From CAYJIL01 sp964370235 (GTDB lineage: Bacteria > Bacteroidota > Bacteroidia > Bacteroidales > Rikenellaceae): a stretch of DNA of 20,877 nucleotides. Within the stretch, counting starts at the first letter, position 1. Each line of letters starts with the position of its first letter. Shown piece by piece: positions 1 through 6,488 of the stretch. A program made the translations under genes and the position numbers. The stretch covers positions 1-20,877 of the forward strand of contig CAYJIL010000042.1 of NCBI GenBank assembly GCA_964370235.1. The letters run 5' to 3'. The notes below the pieces were generated by a model, which searched no databases, was not told the origin of the DNA, and saw only the letters and a list, made by a program, of their open reading frames with translations.

Positions 1-70
1 CTCCAAATTTATTGGGAAGTTTTTTTCAAAGAAAATTAGCCCGATTTAGGTAACTTGCATTATACAACCG

Positions 71-92
71 GTTTAGCTAACTAAACTTTTTT
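71..92 (+). terminator. probable intrinsic terminator (plus strand)
   Basis: Six-base arms gtttag (71-76) and ctaaac (81-86) enclose a ctaa loop and are followed by six Ts, with more T-rich sequence to about 115. The T-run is only on the plus strand, so it would end a plus-strand gene lying mostly off the left edge. All three plus frames have a stop within bases 37-57, so I cannot say which frame that gene used. The stem is short and AT-rich, so confidence is moderate. Confidence 0.45.
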
Positions 93-122
93 CTTTTATT
101 TTTTTCTCTCTTGTGAGAATGG

Positions 123-575
123 CTATTTTTGAGATAAAAGCTCCTTTACTTTTGCCGAGATATCTTTGCCTTCGGCACGTCCCGCAAGCGATTTTGATGC
201 TATTCCCATCACCTGTCCCATCTGCGCCATTGAGCTAGCTCCACACTCAGTAATGATAGCAGCCACCGCCTCGGTTAACGCTGCACTAGAAAGTTGCTCG
301 GGCAAAAATTCTTTTAGGACTGCCACCTGTGCCATTTCATACTCATAAAGATCTTCACGAGATTGTGTGCGATAGATTTCGGCTGAATCGCTACCCTGCT
401 TTGCAAGCTTGGTAATAATCTTTAGGCAGTCGGCATCGGTTAGTTCGACACCTGCCGTAGCTGTTTTTGCCTCTACAATATATTTCTTTATACTACGCAA
501 AGTTTCAAGACGCACTTTATCCTTTGCCTTCATAGCAGCCACAATGCCACTGCTTACTTTCTCTTCGATTGTCAT
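123..575 (-). CDS. GatB/YqeY domain-containing protein
   Basis: A 150-residue protein that fits the free-standing YqeY family (the domain also found at the C-terminus of GatB, the tRNA-dependent amidotransferase subunit). Family features visible are the N-terminal MTIEEK...MKAKDKVRLETLR segment, the central KLAKQ...EIY segment and the EFLPEQLS stretch around residue 90, followed by the small helical tail domain (MAQMGQVMGIASK...GRAEGKDIS). The length is normal for the family. The molecular role of free-standing YqeY is not established; a tRNA-binding role is inferred from the GatB tail. It lies downstream of rny on the same strand but is separated by a 12-bp-stem terminator (598-637), so it probably depends on read-through or on a promoter in the AT-rich 20 bp before its ATG. 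Confidence 0.9.
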   Translation of the reverse strand: MTIEEKVSSGIVAAMKAKDKVRLETLRSIKKYIVEAKTATAGVELTDADCLKIITKLAKQGSDSAEIYRTQSREDLYEYEMAQVAVLKEFLPEQLSSAALTEAVAAIITECGASSMAQMGQVMGIASKSLAGRAEGKDISAKVKELLSQK

Positions 576-597
576 AGTTTACTATTATTATAAGTTA

Positions 598-637
598 AAA
601 ATGCTCCATACCTATAATATAAGGCATGGAGCATTTT
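598..637 (-). terminator. intrinsic terminator after rny
   Basis: Perfect 12-bp inverted repeat, aaaatgctccat (598-609) and atggagcatttt (626-637), with a 16-nt loop that can add three inner pairs (611-613 with 622-624). Read on the minus strand the stem ends in TTTTT. It lies 19 nt past the rny stop codon. The A/T flanks are symmetric, so it could also work on the plus strand. Confidence 0.85.
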
Positions 638-655
638 GAATATTATCTCTACCGT

Positions 656-2194
656 CTATTTAGCATAGCTAACAGAACGTGTTTCACGAATAACTGTGAT
701 CTTAACTTGACCCGGGTAGGTCATTTCGTCCTGAATCTTTTTAGCTATATCGTTAGATAGTGTTTCGGCCTCTTGATCGGTAATCTTTTCGCTACCTACT
801 ATAACCCTTAGCTCACGACCTGCCTGGATAGCAAAAGTCTTAAGAACGCCAGGATATGACATTGCAAGTGATTCCATTTCGGCAAGACGCTTGATGTATG
901 ATTCTACAACCTCACGGCGTGCACCTGGACGTGCGCCCGAAATAGCGTCACATACCTGTACAAGTGGAGCAATTAGAGAAGTCATCTCTGTCTCGTCGTG
1001 GTGAGCACCAATAGCATTAACAACCTCTGGACGCTCTTTGTACTTCTCGGCTAGTTTCATACCAAGGATTGCGTGTGGCAATTCTGGCTCATCATCTGGC
1101 ACCTTACCTATATCGTGAAGAAGACCTGCACGGCGTGCTAGCTTAGCATTAAGACCAAGCTCTGCTGCCATAATACCACAAAGGTTAGCAACCTCGCGCG
1201 AGTGCTGAAGTAGGTTTTGACCATAAGAAGAACGGTACTTCATCTTACCAACAAGACGAATTAGTTCTGGATTAAGGCTATGAATACCTAGGTCGATAGC
1301 TGTACGCTTACCAATCTCGGCAATTTCGTCCTCGATTTGACGCTGAACCTTAGACACGACCTCCTCGATGCGAGCAGGGTGAATACGACCGTCTGTTACT
1401 AGCTGGTGAAGTGCAAGGCGTGCGATCTCACGACGAACTGGGTCGAATGCAGATAGAATGATAGCCTCTGGAGTATCGTCAACAATGATCTCAACACCCG
1501 TAGCTGCCTCTAGGGCACGAATGTTACGACCTTCACGACCAATGATACGTCCTTTTATCTCGTCACTCTCGATATTAAATACCGTTACAGAGTTTTCGAT
1601 AGCTGTCTCGGTTGCTACACGCTGAATTGAGTTTACGACAATACGACGTGCCTCTTTTGTTGCGCCTAGTTTTGCCTCTTCGATAATTTCGTTAACATAA
1701 GCCGAAGCTTGAAGTGTAGCCTCGCTCTTCATGTTCTCGATAAGAAGGTTTTTTGCCTCGTCACGAGTCATGTTGCTAACTTGCTCAAGACGCTGTGTCT
1801 GCTCAGCAATGATAGACTCATACTCTTCACGCTTTTTCTCACACTCAACTTTTTGAGTCTCTAGCTGCATTCTTTGCTGCTCAAGAGATTTCTCTTTTTT
1901 GCTGTTCTCGTCAATTTTGCGCGAAAGGTTACCTTCGGTTTGCTTGATTTTGTTCTCAGCAGATGCAAGTTTACTGTTACGCTCGCTCACTTGCTTGTCG
2001 TGCTCGGCACGTAGCTGAATGAAACGCTCTTTTGCTTGAAGGATTTTCTCCTTCTTAATCATTTCGCCCTCACTCTCGGCTGCCTTTAGCATTGCCTCAC
2101 GACGACGGGCGGTCGCCTTGTTGGTGATAAAATAAGAGCCTCCCGCAGCCAATGCAGCTGCTACGATAGCTATTATTATAGTGATTATCTCCAT
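656..2194 (-). CDS. rny: ribonuclease Y
   Basis: Membrane-anchored endoribonuclease that starts mRNA decay. The 512-residue length is typical of the family. Order of parts: a hydrophobic anchor at residues 3-25; a long, charged, Glu/Lys-rich coiled coil at about 35-190; a KH RNA-binding domain with its GREG loop at 219-222; an HD metal-dependent phosphohydrolase domain with the HD pair at H360-D361 (LLHDIGK); and a C-terminal tail. The HHDE motif after the HD domain is also present. All catalytic signatures look intact. It is the last gene before a strong terminator and follows zapA after a 337-bp gene-free stretch containing a candidate RNA. No Shine-Dalgarno is seen before the ATG, as expected in Bacteroidota. 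Confidence 0.98.
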   Translation of the reverse strand: MEIITIIIAIVAAALAAGGSYFITNKATARRREAMLKAAESEGEMIKKEKILQAKERFIQLRAEHDKQVSERNSKLASAENKIKQTEGNLSRKIDENSKKEKSLEQQRMQLETQKVECEKKREEYESIIAEQTQRLEQVSNMTRDEAKNLLIENMKSEATLQASAYVNEIIEEAKLGATKEARRIVVNSIQRVATETAIENSVTVFNIESDEIKGRIIGREGRNIRALEAATGVEIIVDDTPEAIILSAFDPVRREIARLALHQLVTDGRIHPARIEEVVSKVQRQIEDEIAEIGKRTAIDLGIHSLNPELIRLVGKMKYRSSYGQNLLQHSREVANLCGIMAAELGLNAKLARRAGLLHDIGKVPDDEPELPHAILGMKLAEKYKERPEVVNAIGAHHDETEMTSLIAPLVQVCDAISGARPGARREVVESYIKRLAEMESLAMSYPGVLKTFAIQAGRELRVIVGSEKITDQEAETLSNDIAKKIQDEMTYPGQVKITVIRETRSVSYAK

Positions 2195-2236
2195 AAATTA
2201 ATTTTTATATACGCACCACACACGATGCTAAAGTTT

Positions 2237-2258
2237 AAAAAATACCGAACTAGTCGGT
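2237..2258 (-). terminator. intrinsic terminator between candidate RNA and rny
   Basis: Five-base arms accga (2244-2248) and tcggt (2254-2258) around an actag loop; on the minus strand the stem is followed by ATTTTTT (2243-2237). It would separate zapA and candidate-RNA transcription from rny. A second small hairpin, cccta/taggg (2276-2280 and 2287-2291), sits just upstream of it on the minus strand. Confidence 0.6.
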
Positions 2259-2299
2259 TTCACAAATAATTCGTTCCCTAATTAAGTAGGGGTATAAAC

Positions 2300-2470
2300 A
2301 TAAAAAATCCCACATATACACTCCTCTAGAATTGTCGAAAACCCAAAAGGATATTATTAGAGTCTCCGAAAGTGCCCGCAAACGTCCAACGTCCCCATAA
2401 ATGGAGAACCCCGAAGGGTTAAGGCCTGTTTTTAGACAAACGAGATTTACTCATTTAGAATAAGTGTTGA
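2300..2470 (-). ncRNA. candidate structured RNA between zapA and rny (possibly 6S-like)
   Basis: The 337-bp gap between zapA and rny has no plausible ORF but contains several local hairpins on the minus strand. They are AACCC-UUCG-GGGUU (2420-2407), a UUCG-capped stem; CUCC/GGGG around an AUUUAU loop (2406-2393); AUCC/GGGU; and a possible long-range closing helix of AAAUCUC (2448-2442) with GGGAUUU (2311-2305) running into a U-tract. Upstream is TACATTTG (2484-2477), a good minus-7 box, though no matching minus-33 TTTG was found. In Proteobacteria the 6S RNA gene ssrS lies next to zapA, and Bacteroidota have a described 6S-Flavo family. The identification as 6S rests on position and general shape only; both ends are approximate. 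Confidence 0.5.
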
Positions 2471-2476
2471 TTTTCG

Positions 2477-2484
2477 CAAATGTA
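2477..2484 (-). promoter_or_regulatory. minus-7 promoter element before candidate RNA
   Basis: Read on the minus strand, 2484-2477 is TACATTTG, which fits the Bacteroidota minus-7 consensus TAnnTTTG. The expected TTTG about 19-20 bases upstream is not present (the bases there read about GAGGT), so only half of the promoter is supported. Transcription would begin near 2470. Confidence 0.4.
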
Positions 2485-2531
2485 TAAGGAGGATATGCGG
2501 GATAACCTCAGTTACTTTTTATGTAAAGAAC

Positions 2532-2828
2532 CTACTCTTTCTCGGACATATAGTCCGAAATTTTTTTATCTAAACTATCGAGTCTATCTACCAATTTTGG
2601 AAGACTATCATCGATCTTTTGTTTTTCGTTATCAATAGATATTTGCAAAGCTGCCATCGCCAGATAATCTATTGGATCATCTACCAATTTGCGAGCTTGA
2701 TATAGTGCAACTCTCTCATTTATCATACTTGCTGCGCGGCGTATGACCTCCTCGTCTTTGGAGTCGATACCTTTCATTGAGTATTTTCGACCAGCTATTC
2801 TGACACTTATATCCAATTTACCGTCCAT
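2532..2828 (-). CDS. zapA: cell division protein ZapA
   Basis: A 98-residue ZapA-family protein, which binds FtsZ polymers and promotes Z-ring bundling in the cytoplasm. The N-terminal globular part shows the family pattern (DISVRIAGRKYSMKG, then EEVIRRAASMINERV, then DYLAMAALQISID), and the last 40 residues form the expected helical dimerisation stalk. It follows a coiled-coil gene with an 11-nt gap, so the two are almost certainly co-transcribed from the promoter at 3192-3222. The length and start fit the family. The position next to a structured-RNA candidate recalls the zapA-ssrS arrangement of Proteobacteria. Confidence 0.93.
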   Translation of the reverse strand: MDGKLDISVRIAGRKYSMKGIDSKDEEVIRRAASMINERVALYQARKLVDDPIDYLAMAALQISIDNEKQKIDDSLPKLVDRLDSLDKKISDYMSEKE

Positions 2829-2839
2829 CGCAACATAAT

Positions 2840-3133
2840 TTATTTATAGTTCACCAAAGCAATACAACGGTCGATCTCCCGCAAGATTCTCTTTACCCTT
2901 CGGCTTGCCTGACTAGAAGAACCATAGGCTTCGCTTAGCCCTTTGCTTAGCTCTAAGATCTTTATTCGCTCCTCTAAACTAGCGATTTTGTCTTTAAGCT
3001 CGCGGCTCTCTTCTCGGTGGCGCTCTCCTTGTGCTTTCAATCGCTGATTGTCACTCCTAAGCTCTTTATTGTAGCTAATCAGGCTCGATACCCGATCGCT
3101 CAGCTTATTAACTATCTCGTCAGCAGATTTCAT
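2840..3133 (-). CDS. small coiled-coil protein encoded upstream of zapA
   Basis: A 97-residue, highly charged protein predicted by eye to be almost one continuous helix. Hydrophobic residues recur in heptad-like fashion from about residue 5 to 65 (VNKLSDRVSSLI, then LRSDNQRLKAQ, then LKDKIASLEERIKILEL), followed by a Ser/Gly break at about 70-75 and a short basic tail. There is no signal peptide or membrane segment, so it should be cytoplasmic. It is the first gene of the zapA unit, sits 11 nt before zapA and 54 nt after a consensus promoter. The size, coiled-coil nature and linkage to zapA suggest a division-related, ZapB-like partner. That is inference from context; I see no sequence motif proving homology to ZapB. 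Confidence 0.8.
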   Translation of the reverse strand: MKSADEIVNKLSDRVSSLISYNKELRSDNQRLKAQGERHREESRELKDKIASLEERIKILELSKGLSEAYGSSSQASRRVKRILREIDRCIALVNYK

Positions 3134-3191
3134 ATATTACACTAAAGGTGGATAACTATATATCTATAAATAAAACTCCCACTTCGGTTCA

Positions 3192-3222
3192 CAAAGTTAC
3201 GATTTATCATCGTAAAAACAAA
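3192..3222 (-). promoter_or_regulatory. promoter of the coiled-coil/zapA unit
   Basis: On the minus strand TTTG (3222-3219), a 19-bp spacer and TAACTTTG (3199-3192) match the Bacteroidota housekeeping consensus TTTG-N19-TAnnTTTG exactly. The transcript should start near 3187, giving a leader of about 54 nt to the ATG at 3133. Confidence 0.8.
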
Positions 3223-3272
3223 AAATCATTGCCCTTTTATTTTAGCCTATCACCTAAAATTTTAAAAAACAG

Positions 3273-4565
3273 CTAACAAACACCGTGAAGATCGTAATCG
3301 TCACTTGATGTTATAAGGACTTCGTAAATTCCCCCAATCTCTAAATCCTCATCGGATGTAACATAAACCTCGGGGTCTACCTCTGGCGAATCGCCCTGTG
3401 TGCGACCAACATAGAGGCCATCGCTATATGAATCGATCATCACATCCATCTTTTTACCAACAAGCGAAGCACTGTGAGCTGCCGAAATATCGCGCTGAAT
3501 CTCCATTATAACATCACGGCGGCGCTCTTTCTCCTCATCTGGTACATCATCAACTAGTTGTTCGTAGGAGTATGTACCCTCTTCGGGGCTATATGGGAAT
3601 ACGCCCAGACGCTCGAACTTAGCCTCACGTACATATTCGCATAGCTCCTCAAAATCTTCGATTGTTTCGCCCGGATAGCCAGTTATCATAGTTGTGCGAA
3701 TGGTAATGCCTTGGACTCTTTGACGCAAAGTATTAACAAGCTCACGAGTTCCTTTACCACCCAGCCCTCGACGCATCGAACTTAGCATATTATCGCTAAT
3801 GTGCTGGAAAGGAATATCTATATAACGACACATTTTTGGCTCGGTTGCCATAACCTCAATTACCTCTTGTGGGAATTGTGCAGGGTAAGCATAGTGTAAT
3901 CGCACCCACTCGATGCCCTCGATGCGGCACAAGCGGCGAAGCAGCTCGCCCAATTCTCGCTTGCCATAAAGATCCATGCCGTAGTATGTAGTATCTTGTG
4001 CAACAACCAACAACTCTTTTACACCATTGGCAGCTAGTTTTGTAGCCTCAAGCAATAGCTCTTCCATTGGCACGCTCTTGTGGCGACCTTTGAAAAGAGG
4101 AATAGCACAATAGCCACAGCCCCAGTTACAACCCTCAGAGATTTTTAGGTAGGCATAGTGCGATGGTGTTGTTAGCTTGCGCTCGGTATCACGCTCTTTT
4201 TGGTATGATGCACCAACAGCAGCAATAATTTGCTCCATATCATACACACCAAAAAACTCATCCACCTCTTGAATATCGTCTTTAAGCTCCTCTTTATATC
4301 TTTCGGAAAGACAGCCAAACACAAACAGATGGTCGATGTCGCCTCGTCTTTTAGCCTCGGCATAGCCCAAGATCATATCAATTGACTCTTGCTTTGCATC
4401 AAGAATAAAGCCACACGTGTTTATAACGATAATTTTTGCCGATGGATCGTTACTATCGAAAATTATCTCAAAACCACTCCCTTCACACTGCGAAGCCAAA
4501 TGCTCAGAATCTACAATATTCTTTGCACAGCCTAGTGTTATTATATTTATTTTTCTCTTACTCAT
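3273..4565 (-). CDS. rimO: ribosomal protein uS12 methylthiotransferase RimO
   Basis: Radical-SAM enzyme that methylthiolates a conserved aspartate of ribosomal protein uS12. The 430 residues include the N-terminal MTTase (UPF0004) domain with cluster cysteines C13, C51 and C85. The radical-SAM CxxxCxxC motif is C146, C150 and C153 (EGCNWGCGYC), and a C-terminal TRAM-type domain begins around residue 368. The GRTQGDSPEVD segment favours RimO over MiaB. All six cluster cysteines are present. The ATG lies 2 nt after the ftsY stop, so the two are coupled, within a unit headed by ribosomal protein genes. That suits an enzyme whose substrate is a ribosomal protein. Confidence 0.96.
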   Translation of the reverse strand: MSKRKINIITLGCAKNIVDSEHLASQCEGSGFEIIFDSNDPSAKIIVINTCGFILDAKQESIDMILGYAEAKRRGDIDHLFVFGCLSERYKEELKDDIQEVDEFFGVYDMEQIIAAVGASYQKERDTERKLTTPSHYAYLKISEGCNWGCGYCAIPLFKGRHKSVPMEELLLEATKLAANGVKELLVVAQDTTYYGMDLYGKRELGELLRRLCRIEGIEWVRLHYAYPAQFPQEVIEVMATEPKMCRYIDIPFQHISDNMLSSMRRGLGGKGTRELVNTLRQRVQGITIRTTMITGYPGETIEDFEELCEYVREAKFERLGVFPYSPEEGTYSYEQLVDDVPDEEKERRRDVIMEIQRDISAAHSASLVGKKMDVMIDSYSDGLYVGRTQGDSPEVDPEVYVTSDEDLEIGGIYEVLITSSDDYDLHGVC

Positions 4566-4567
4566 TA

Positions 4568-5521
4568 TTATTCACCAAACAGAGTTTCTACGAACCTCTC
4601 TCTATCAAATGGTTGAAGTTGGTCGATGCCCTCGCCAACGCCTATATATCTAATCGGAATACTAAAGCGATCCGATATACCAATTACAACACCACCTTTT
4701 GCAGTACCGTCTAGCTTGGTAACGGCCAAAGATGTAACTTGTGTAGCTAGCGTAAATTGCTTTGCCTGCTCATAGGCATTTTGCCCAGTAGAACCATCGA
4801 CAACCAACATTACCTCGTGTGGTGCACCCGGAATTACCTTGTCCATCACAGTGCGTATCTTGGTAAGCTCGTTCATAAGCCCCACTTTGTTGTGCAAGCG
4901 ACCTGCCGTATCAATAATTACGACATCGGCACCCGAACTAACAGCAGACTTTAGCGTATCAAAAGCTACCGAGGCAGGGTCGCTACCCATAGATTGCTTT
5001 ACGATTCTAGCACCCGAACGCTCGGCCCACACATCGAGCTGCTCAATTGCAGCCGCACGAAACGTATCGGCAGCACCCAGCACCACGCTCTTACCATCAC
5101 GAACTAGCGATGCAGCAATTTTGCCAATAGTAGTGGTCTTGCCAACACCATTAACACCTACAATCATCAAGACATAGGGCATACCGTTTTGCTTAGGATA
5201 ATCGGTAAAGGTAGCGTCGCTCTCTTTTACCAACGAAAAAACCTCCTCTTTAAGTATGCCGTTAAGCTCGTCAGTCGAAAGGTATTTATCCCTTGCAACT
5301 CGCTTTTCTATATTTGTAATGATTTTCACAGTGGTTTCAACACCCACATCCGCAGATATAAGCATCTCTTCAAGGTTATCTAAAACCTCCTCGTCTACCA
5401 CCTTCTTACCAATAGTAGCCCTAGCTAGTGCCGAGAAGAAACCTTTTTTGGTTTTTTGCAAGCCTTGCTCTAAGTCTACTTTGGTTTGAGTTCTCTTTTT
5501 AAAAAAGTCAAATATTCCCAT
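4568..5521 (-). CDS. ftsY: signal recognition particle receptor FtsY
   Basis: SRP-receptor GTPase that docks ribosome-nascent-chain complexes at the membrane. From the chosen ATG (5521, MGIFDFFKKR) it has 317 residues: a short amphipathic basic start, the N-domain helices (about 20-100), then the G domain with P-loop GVNGVGKTT (122-130), DTFRAA (152-157), DTAGR (204-208), TKLDGTAKGG (268-277) and the closing GVGEGIDQLQPF. It lacks the long acidic A domain of the E. coli protein, which is common outside Proteobacteria. A longer in-frame reading from a TTG at 5569 is rejected because it would lie inside the terminator hairpin at 5545-5583. rimO follows after 2 nt. Confidence 0.97.
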   Translation of the reverse strand: MGIFDFFKKRTQTKVDLEQGLQKTKKGFFSALARATIGKKVVDEEVLDNLEEMLISADVGVETTVKIITNIEKRVARDKYLSTDELNGILKEEVFSLVKESDATFTDYPKQNGMPYVLMIVGVNGVGKTTTIGKIAASLVRDGKSVVLGAADTFRAAAIEQLDVWAERSGARIVKQSMGSDPASVAFDTLKSAVSSGADVVIIDTAGRLHNKVGLMNELTKIRTVMDKVIPGAPHEVMLVVDGSTGQNAYEQAKQFTLATQVTSLAVTKLDGTAKGGVVIGISDRFSIPIRYIGVGEGIDQLQPFDRERFVETLFGE

Positions 5522-5544
5522 AACCAAATCAATATGGTACAAAA

Positions 5545-5583
5545 TTACAAAAAGCGGCTTGAAATACAAGCCGCTTTTTGTAA
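5545..5583 (-). terminator. strong intrinsic terminator between DUF4295 gene and ftsY
   Basis: Perfect 17-bp inverted repeat (5545-5561 with 5567-5583) with a five-base aaata loop. The GC core is aagcggcttg/caagccgctt, flanked by A5/T5 runs, so on the minus strand the stem ends in TTTTTGTAATTTTG. It should strongly limit transcription from the ribosomal protein genes into ftsY-rimO, or it could act as an mRNA 3'-end protector. Confidence 0.88.
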
Positions 5584-5635
5584 TAAAGCCTCAAAAGGCT
5601 CTAAGTACATAAAAAAATTTATGCTCTCCGAAAGA

Positions 5636-5791
5636 TTACTTCTTTGCGAAGAAATCCTTAACTTGCTCGTTAGGAAGAATCTCTGCCTTAAATGTGTAAG
5701 AACCAGTTTTGTCGCTCTTTACCATTTTGATGCACTTAGTTGTATTCTTACCAGTACCCGTTTTAAGGGTTGCAACTACTTTCTTTGCCAT
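5636..5791 (-). CDS. DUF4295 family small protein (Bacteroidota ribosome-associated)
   Basis: A 51-residue basic ORF that begins MAKKVVATLKTGTGKNTTK and ends NEQVKDFFAKK. It matches what I recall of the DUF4295 family: an MAKK start, a KMVKS..TG.YTF core (residues 23-34 here) and an acidic-then-lysine tail ending DFF.KK. It lies 23 nt after rpmG and follows rpmB-rpmG, the usual Bacteroidota order. From memory, a small Bacteroidota-specific large-subunit protein seen in Flavobacterium ribosome structures was named bL38 and corresponds to this family; I could not check that here. The coding call is firm (start, stop, composition, synteny). The ribosomal role is likely but rests on recollection and context. 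Confidence 0.92.
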   Translation of the reverse strand: MAKKVVATLKTGTGKNTTKCIKMVKSDKTGSYTFKAEILPNEQVKDFFAKK

Positions 5792-5814
5792 CGTTTTTTA
5801 AATTTAATGATTAA

Positions 5815-5997
5815 TTACTTAATCTCTCTGTGAAGTGTAACCTTTTTAAGACATGGGTTATACTTTTTGCGCTCCATTCTGTCTGGAGTGTTTTTCTTGT
5901 TCTTTGTAGTTATGTAACGAGACATACCTGGAACACCGCTCTCACGTTGCTCTGTACACTCCAAAATAACCTGAACTCTGTTACCTTTTTTAGCCAT
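5815..5997 (-). CDS. rpmG: 50S ribosomal protein bL33
   Basis: A 60-residue basic protein with the bL33 pattern: MAKKGNRVQVILECTE at the start, SRYITTKNKKNTPDRMERKKYNP in the middle, and a C-terminal KKVTLHREIK. Only two cysteines remain (C14 and C49 or so) instead of the two CxxC pairs of the zinc-binding form, so this is a C-minus (zinc-free) version. It is encoded 11 nt after rpmB and 23 nt before the DUF4295 gene, in one transcript. Confidence 0.97.
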   Translation of the reverse strand: MAKKGNRVQVILECTEQRESGVPGMSRYITTKNKKNTPDRMERKKYNPCLKKVTLHREIK

Positions 5998-6008
5998 TTG
6001 ATTGCTTG

Positions 6009-6242
6009 TTAATAGATTTTACCTACGTTTTTTGACTCTTTGATTGCAGCAGCAAGACCTAGCTTGTTAATTGTGCGAATACCATTTGCAGAGACTTTCA
6101 AAGTAACCCAACGACCCTCTTCCTCAAGGAAGAACTTTTTTGTCCTTAGGTTAGGATTGAAAACTCTCTTACTCTTCTTGTTAGAGTGAGAAACATTGTT
6201 TCCTACAAGAGCTTTTTTACCTGTAATTTGACAAATTTTCAT
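6009..6242 (-). CDS. rpmB: 50S ribosomal protein bL28
   Basis: A 77-residue basic large-subunit protein with the family start MKICQITGKKALVGNNVSHS, followed by NKKSKRVFNPNLRTKKF and the C-terminal ANGIRTINKLGLAAAI segment. Only one cysteine (C4) is present, so it is a zinc-free form. It is the first gene of the rpmB-rpmG-DUF4295 unit. A textbook Bacteroidota promoter (6290-6321) sits about 50 bp upstream, giving a short leader of roughly 40-45 nt without a Shine-Dalgarno. Confidence 0.97.
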   Translation of the reverse strand: MKICQITGKKALVGNNVSHSNKKSKRVFNPNLRTKKFFLEEEGRWVTLKVSANGIRTINKLGLAAAIKESKNVGKIY

Positions 6243-6289
6243 CTTAGTTCTTAATTAGTTATTGTGAAAACTATATAATTTTCGAGTCG

Positions 6290-6321
6290 CAAATATAGGG
6301 ATTTATATTTACACAACCAAA
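6290..6321 (-). promoter_or_regulatory. promoter of rpmB operon
   Basis: On the minus strand TTTG (6321-6318), a 20-bp AT-rich spacer and TATATTTG (6297-6290) match the Bacteroidota consensus in every defined position. Predicted start is near 6285, about 43 nt before the rpmB ATG. Confidence 0.85.
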
Positions 6322-6371
6322 TAAATAGCAAAATAAGTGCCAATAGACATAATAAAATAGCGTTGCCCAAC

Positions 6372-6396
6372 AAAAAAAACACTAACCCCATGTGTT
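6372..6396 (-). terminator. intrinsic terminator of candidate small RNA
   Basis: On the minus strand AACAC (6396-6392), a nine-base loop and GTGTT (6382-6378) form a 5-bp stem whose 3' arm runs into a tract of eight Ts (6379-6372). The stem is weak but the T-tract is long. It lies downstream of one promoter (6489-6519) and upstream of the rpmB promoter, so it would define a separate small transcript. Confidence 0.5.
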
Positions 6397-6485
6397 CTAT
6401 ATCCTTTGGGCGAGCCAAGCAAAATTTGAACCCGAGGCTCAAAAAACGGGGGTTTCGATGTTTTTACTTAACACAAACCATGCCT
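6372..6485 (-). ncRNA. candidate small RNA between lepA and rpmB
   Basis: The 341-bp gap between lepA and rpmB holds no convincing gene. On the minus strand a promoter-like pair (6519-6489) and a terminator-like hairpin with U8 (6396-6372) bracket about 110 nt. Inside are GAGCC/GGCTC arms (6440-6436 with 6416-6412) and an alternative AACCC/GGGTT pairing (6454-6450 with 6433-6429). A T-loop-like GGTTCAAAT occurs, but no T-arm pairing or other tRNA arms do. It could be an independent sRNA, an attenuated leader of the rpmB operon, or nothing. I do not recognise a family. Confidence 0.35.
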
Positions 6486-6488
6486 TTA

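Noticed and set aside
1..57. Possible 3' end of a plus-strand gene at the left edge.
   Set aside because: All three plus frames remain open until stops at 37-39, 47-49 or about 51, so no frame can be preferred. Only the terminator at 71-92 hints at such a gene.
2300..2470. SRP RNA, RNase P RNA or tmRNA as the identity of the zapA-rny RNA.
   Set aside because: I looked for the SRP tetraloop core, the RNase P conserved GAGGAAAGTCC-type block and a tmRNA tRNA-like end; none is present.
3240..3259. TTTTAG/CTAAAA hairpin after rimO as a terminator.
   Set aside because: The stem is only six A/T-rich pairs and no T-tract follows on the minus strand.
6405..6440. A tRNA-like GGTTCAAAT segment on the minus strand.
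   Set aside because: The flanking five-base arms do not pair, and there is no D-arm, anticodon arm or CCA-proximal acceptor pairing, so it is not a tRNA.
6251..6442. A 63-codon hydrophobic minus-strand ORF between lepA and rpmB.
   Set aside because: It lies in AT-rich intergenic sequence and spans the candidate sRNA terminator and the perfect rpmB promoter. Its composition (strings of Leu/Ile/Phe/Tyr/Lys) is what AT-rich noncoding sequence gives.
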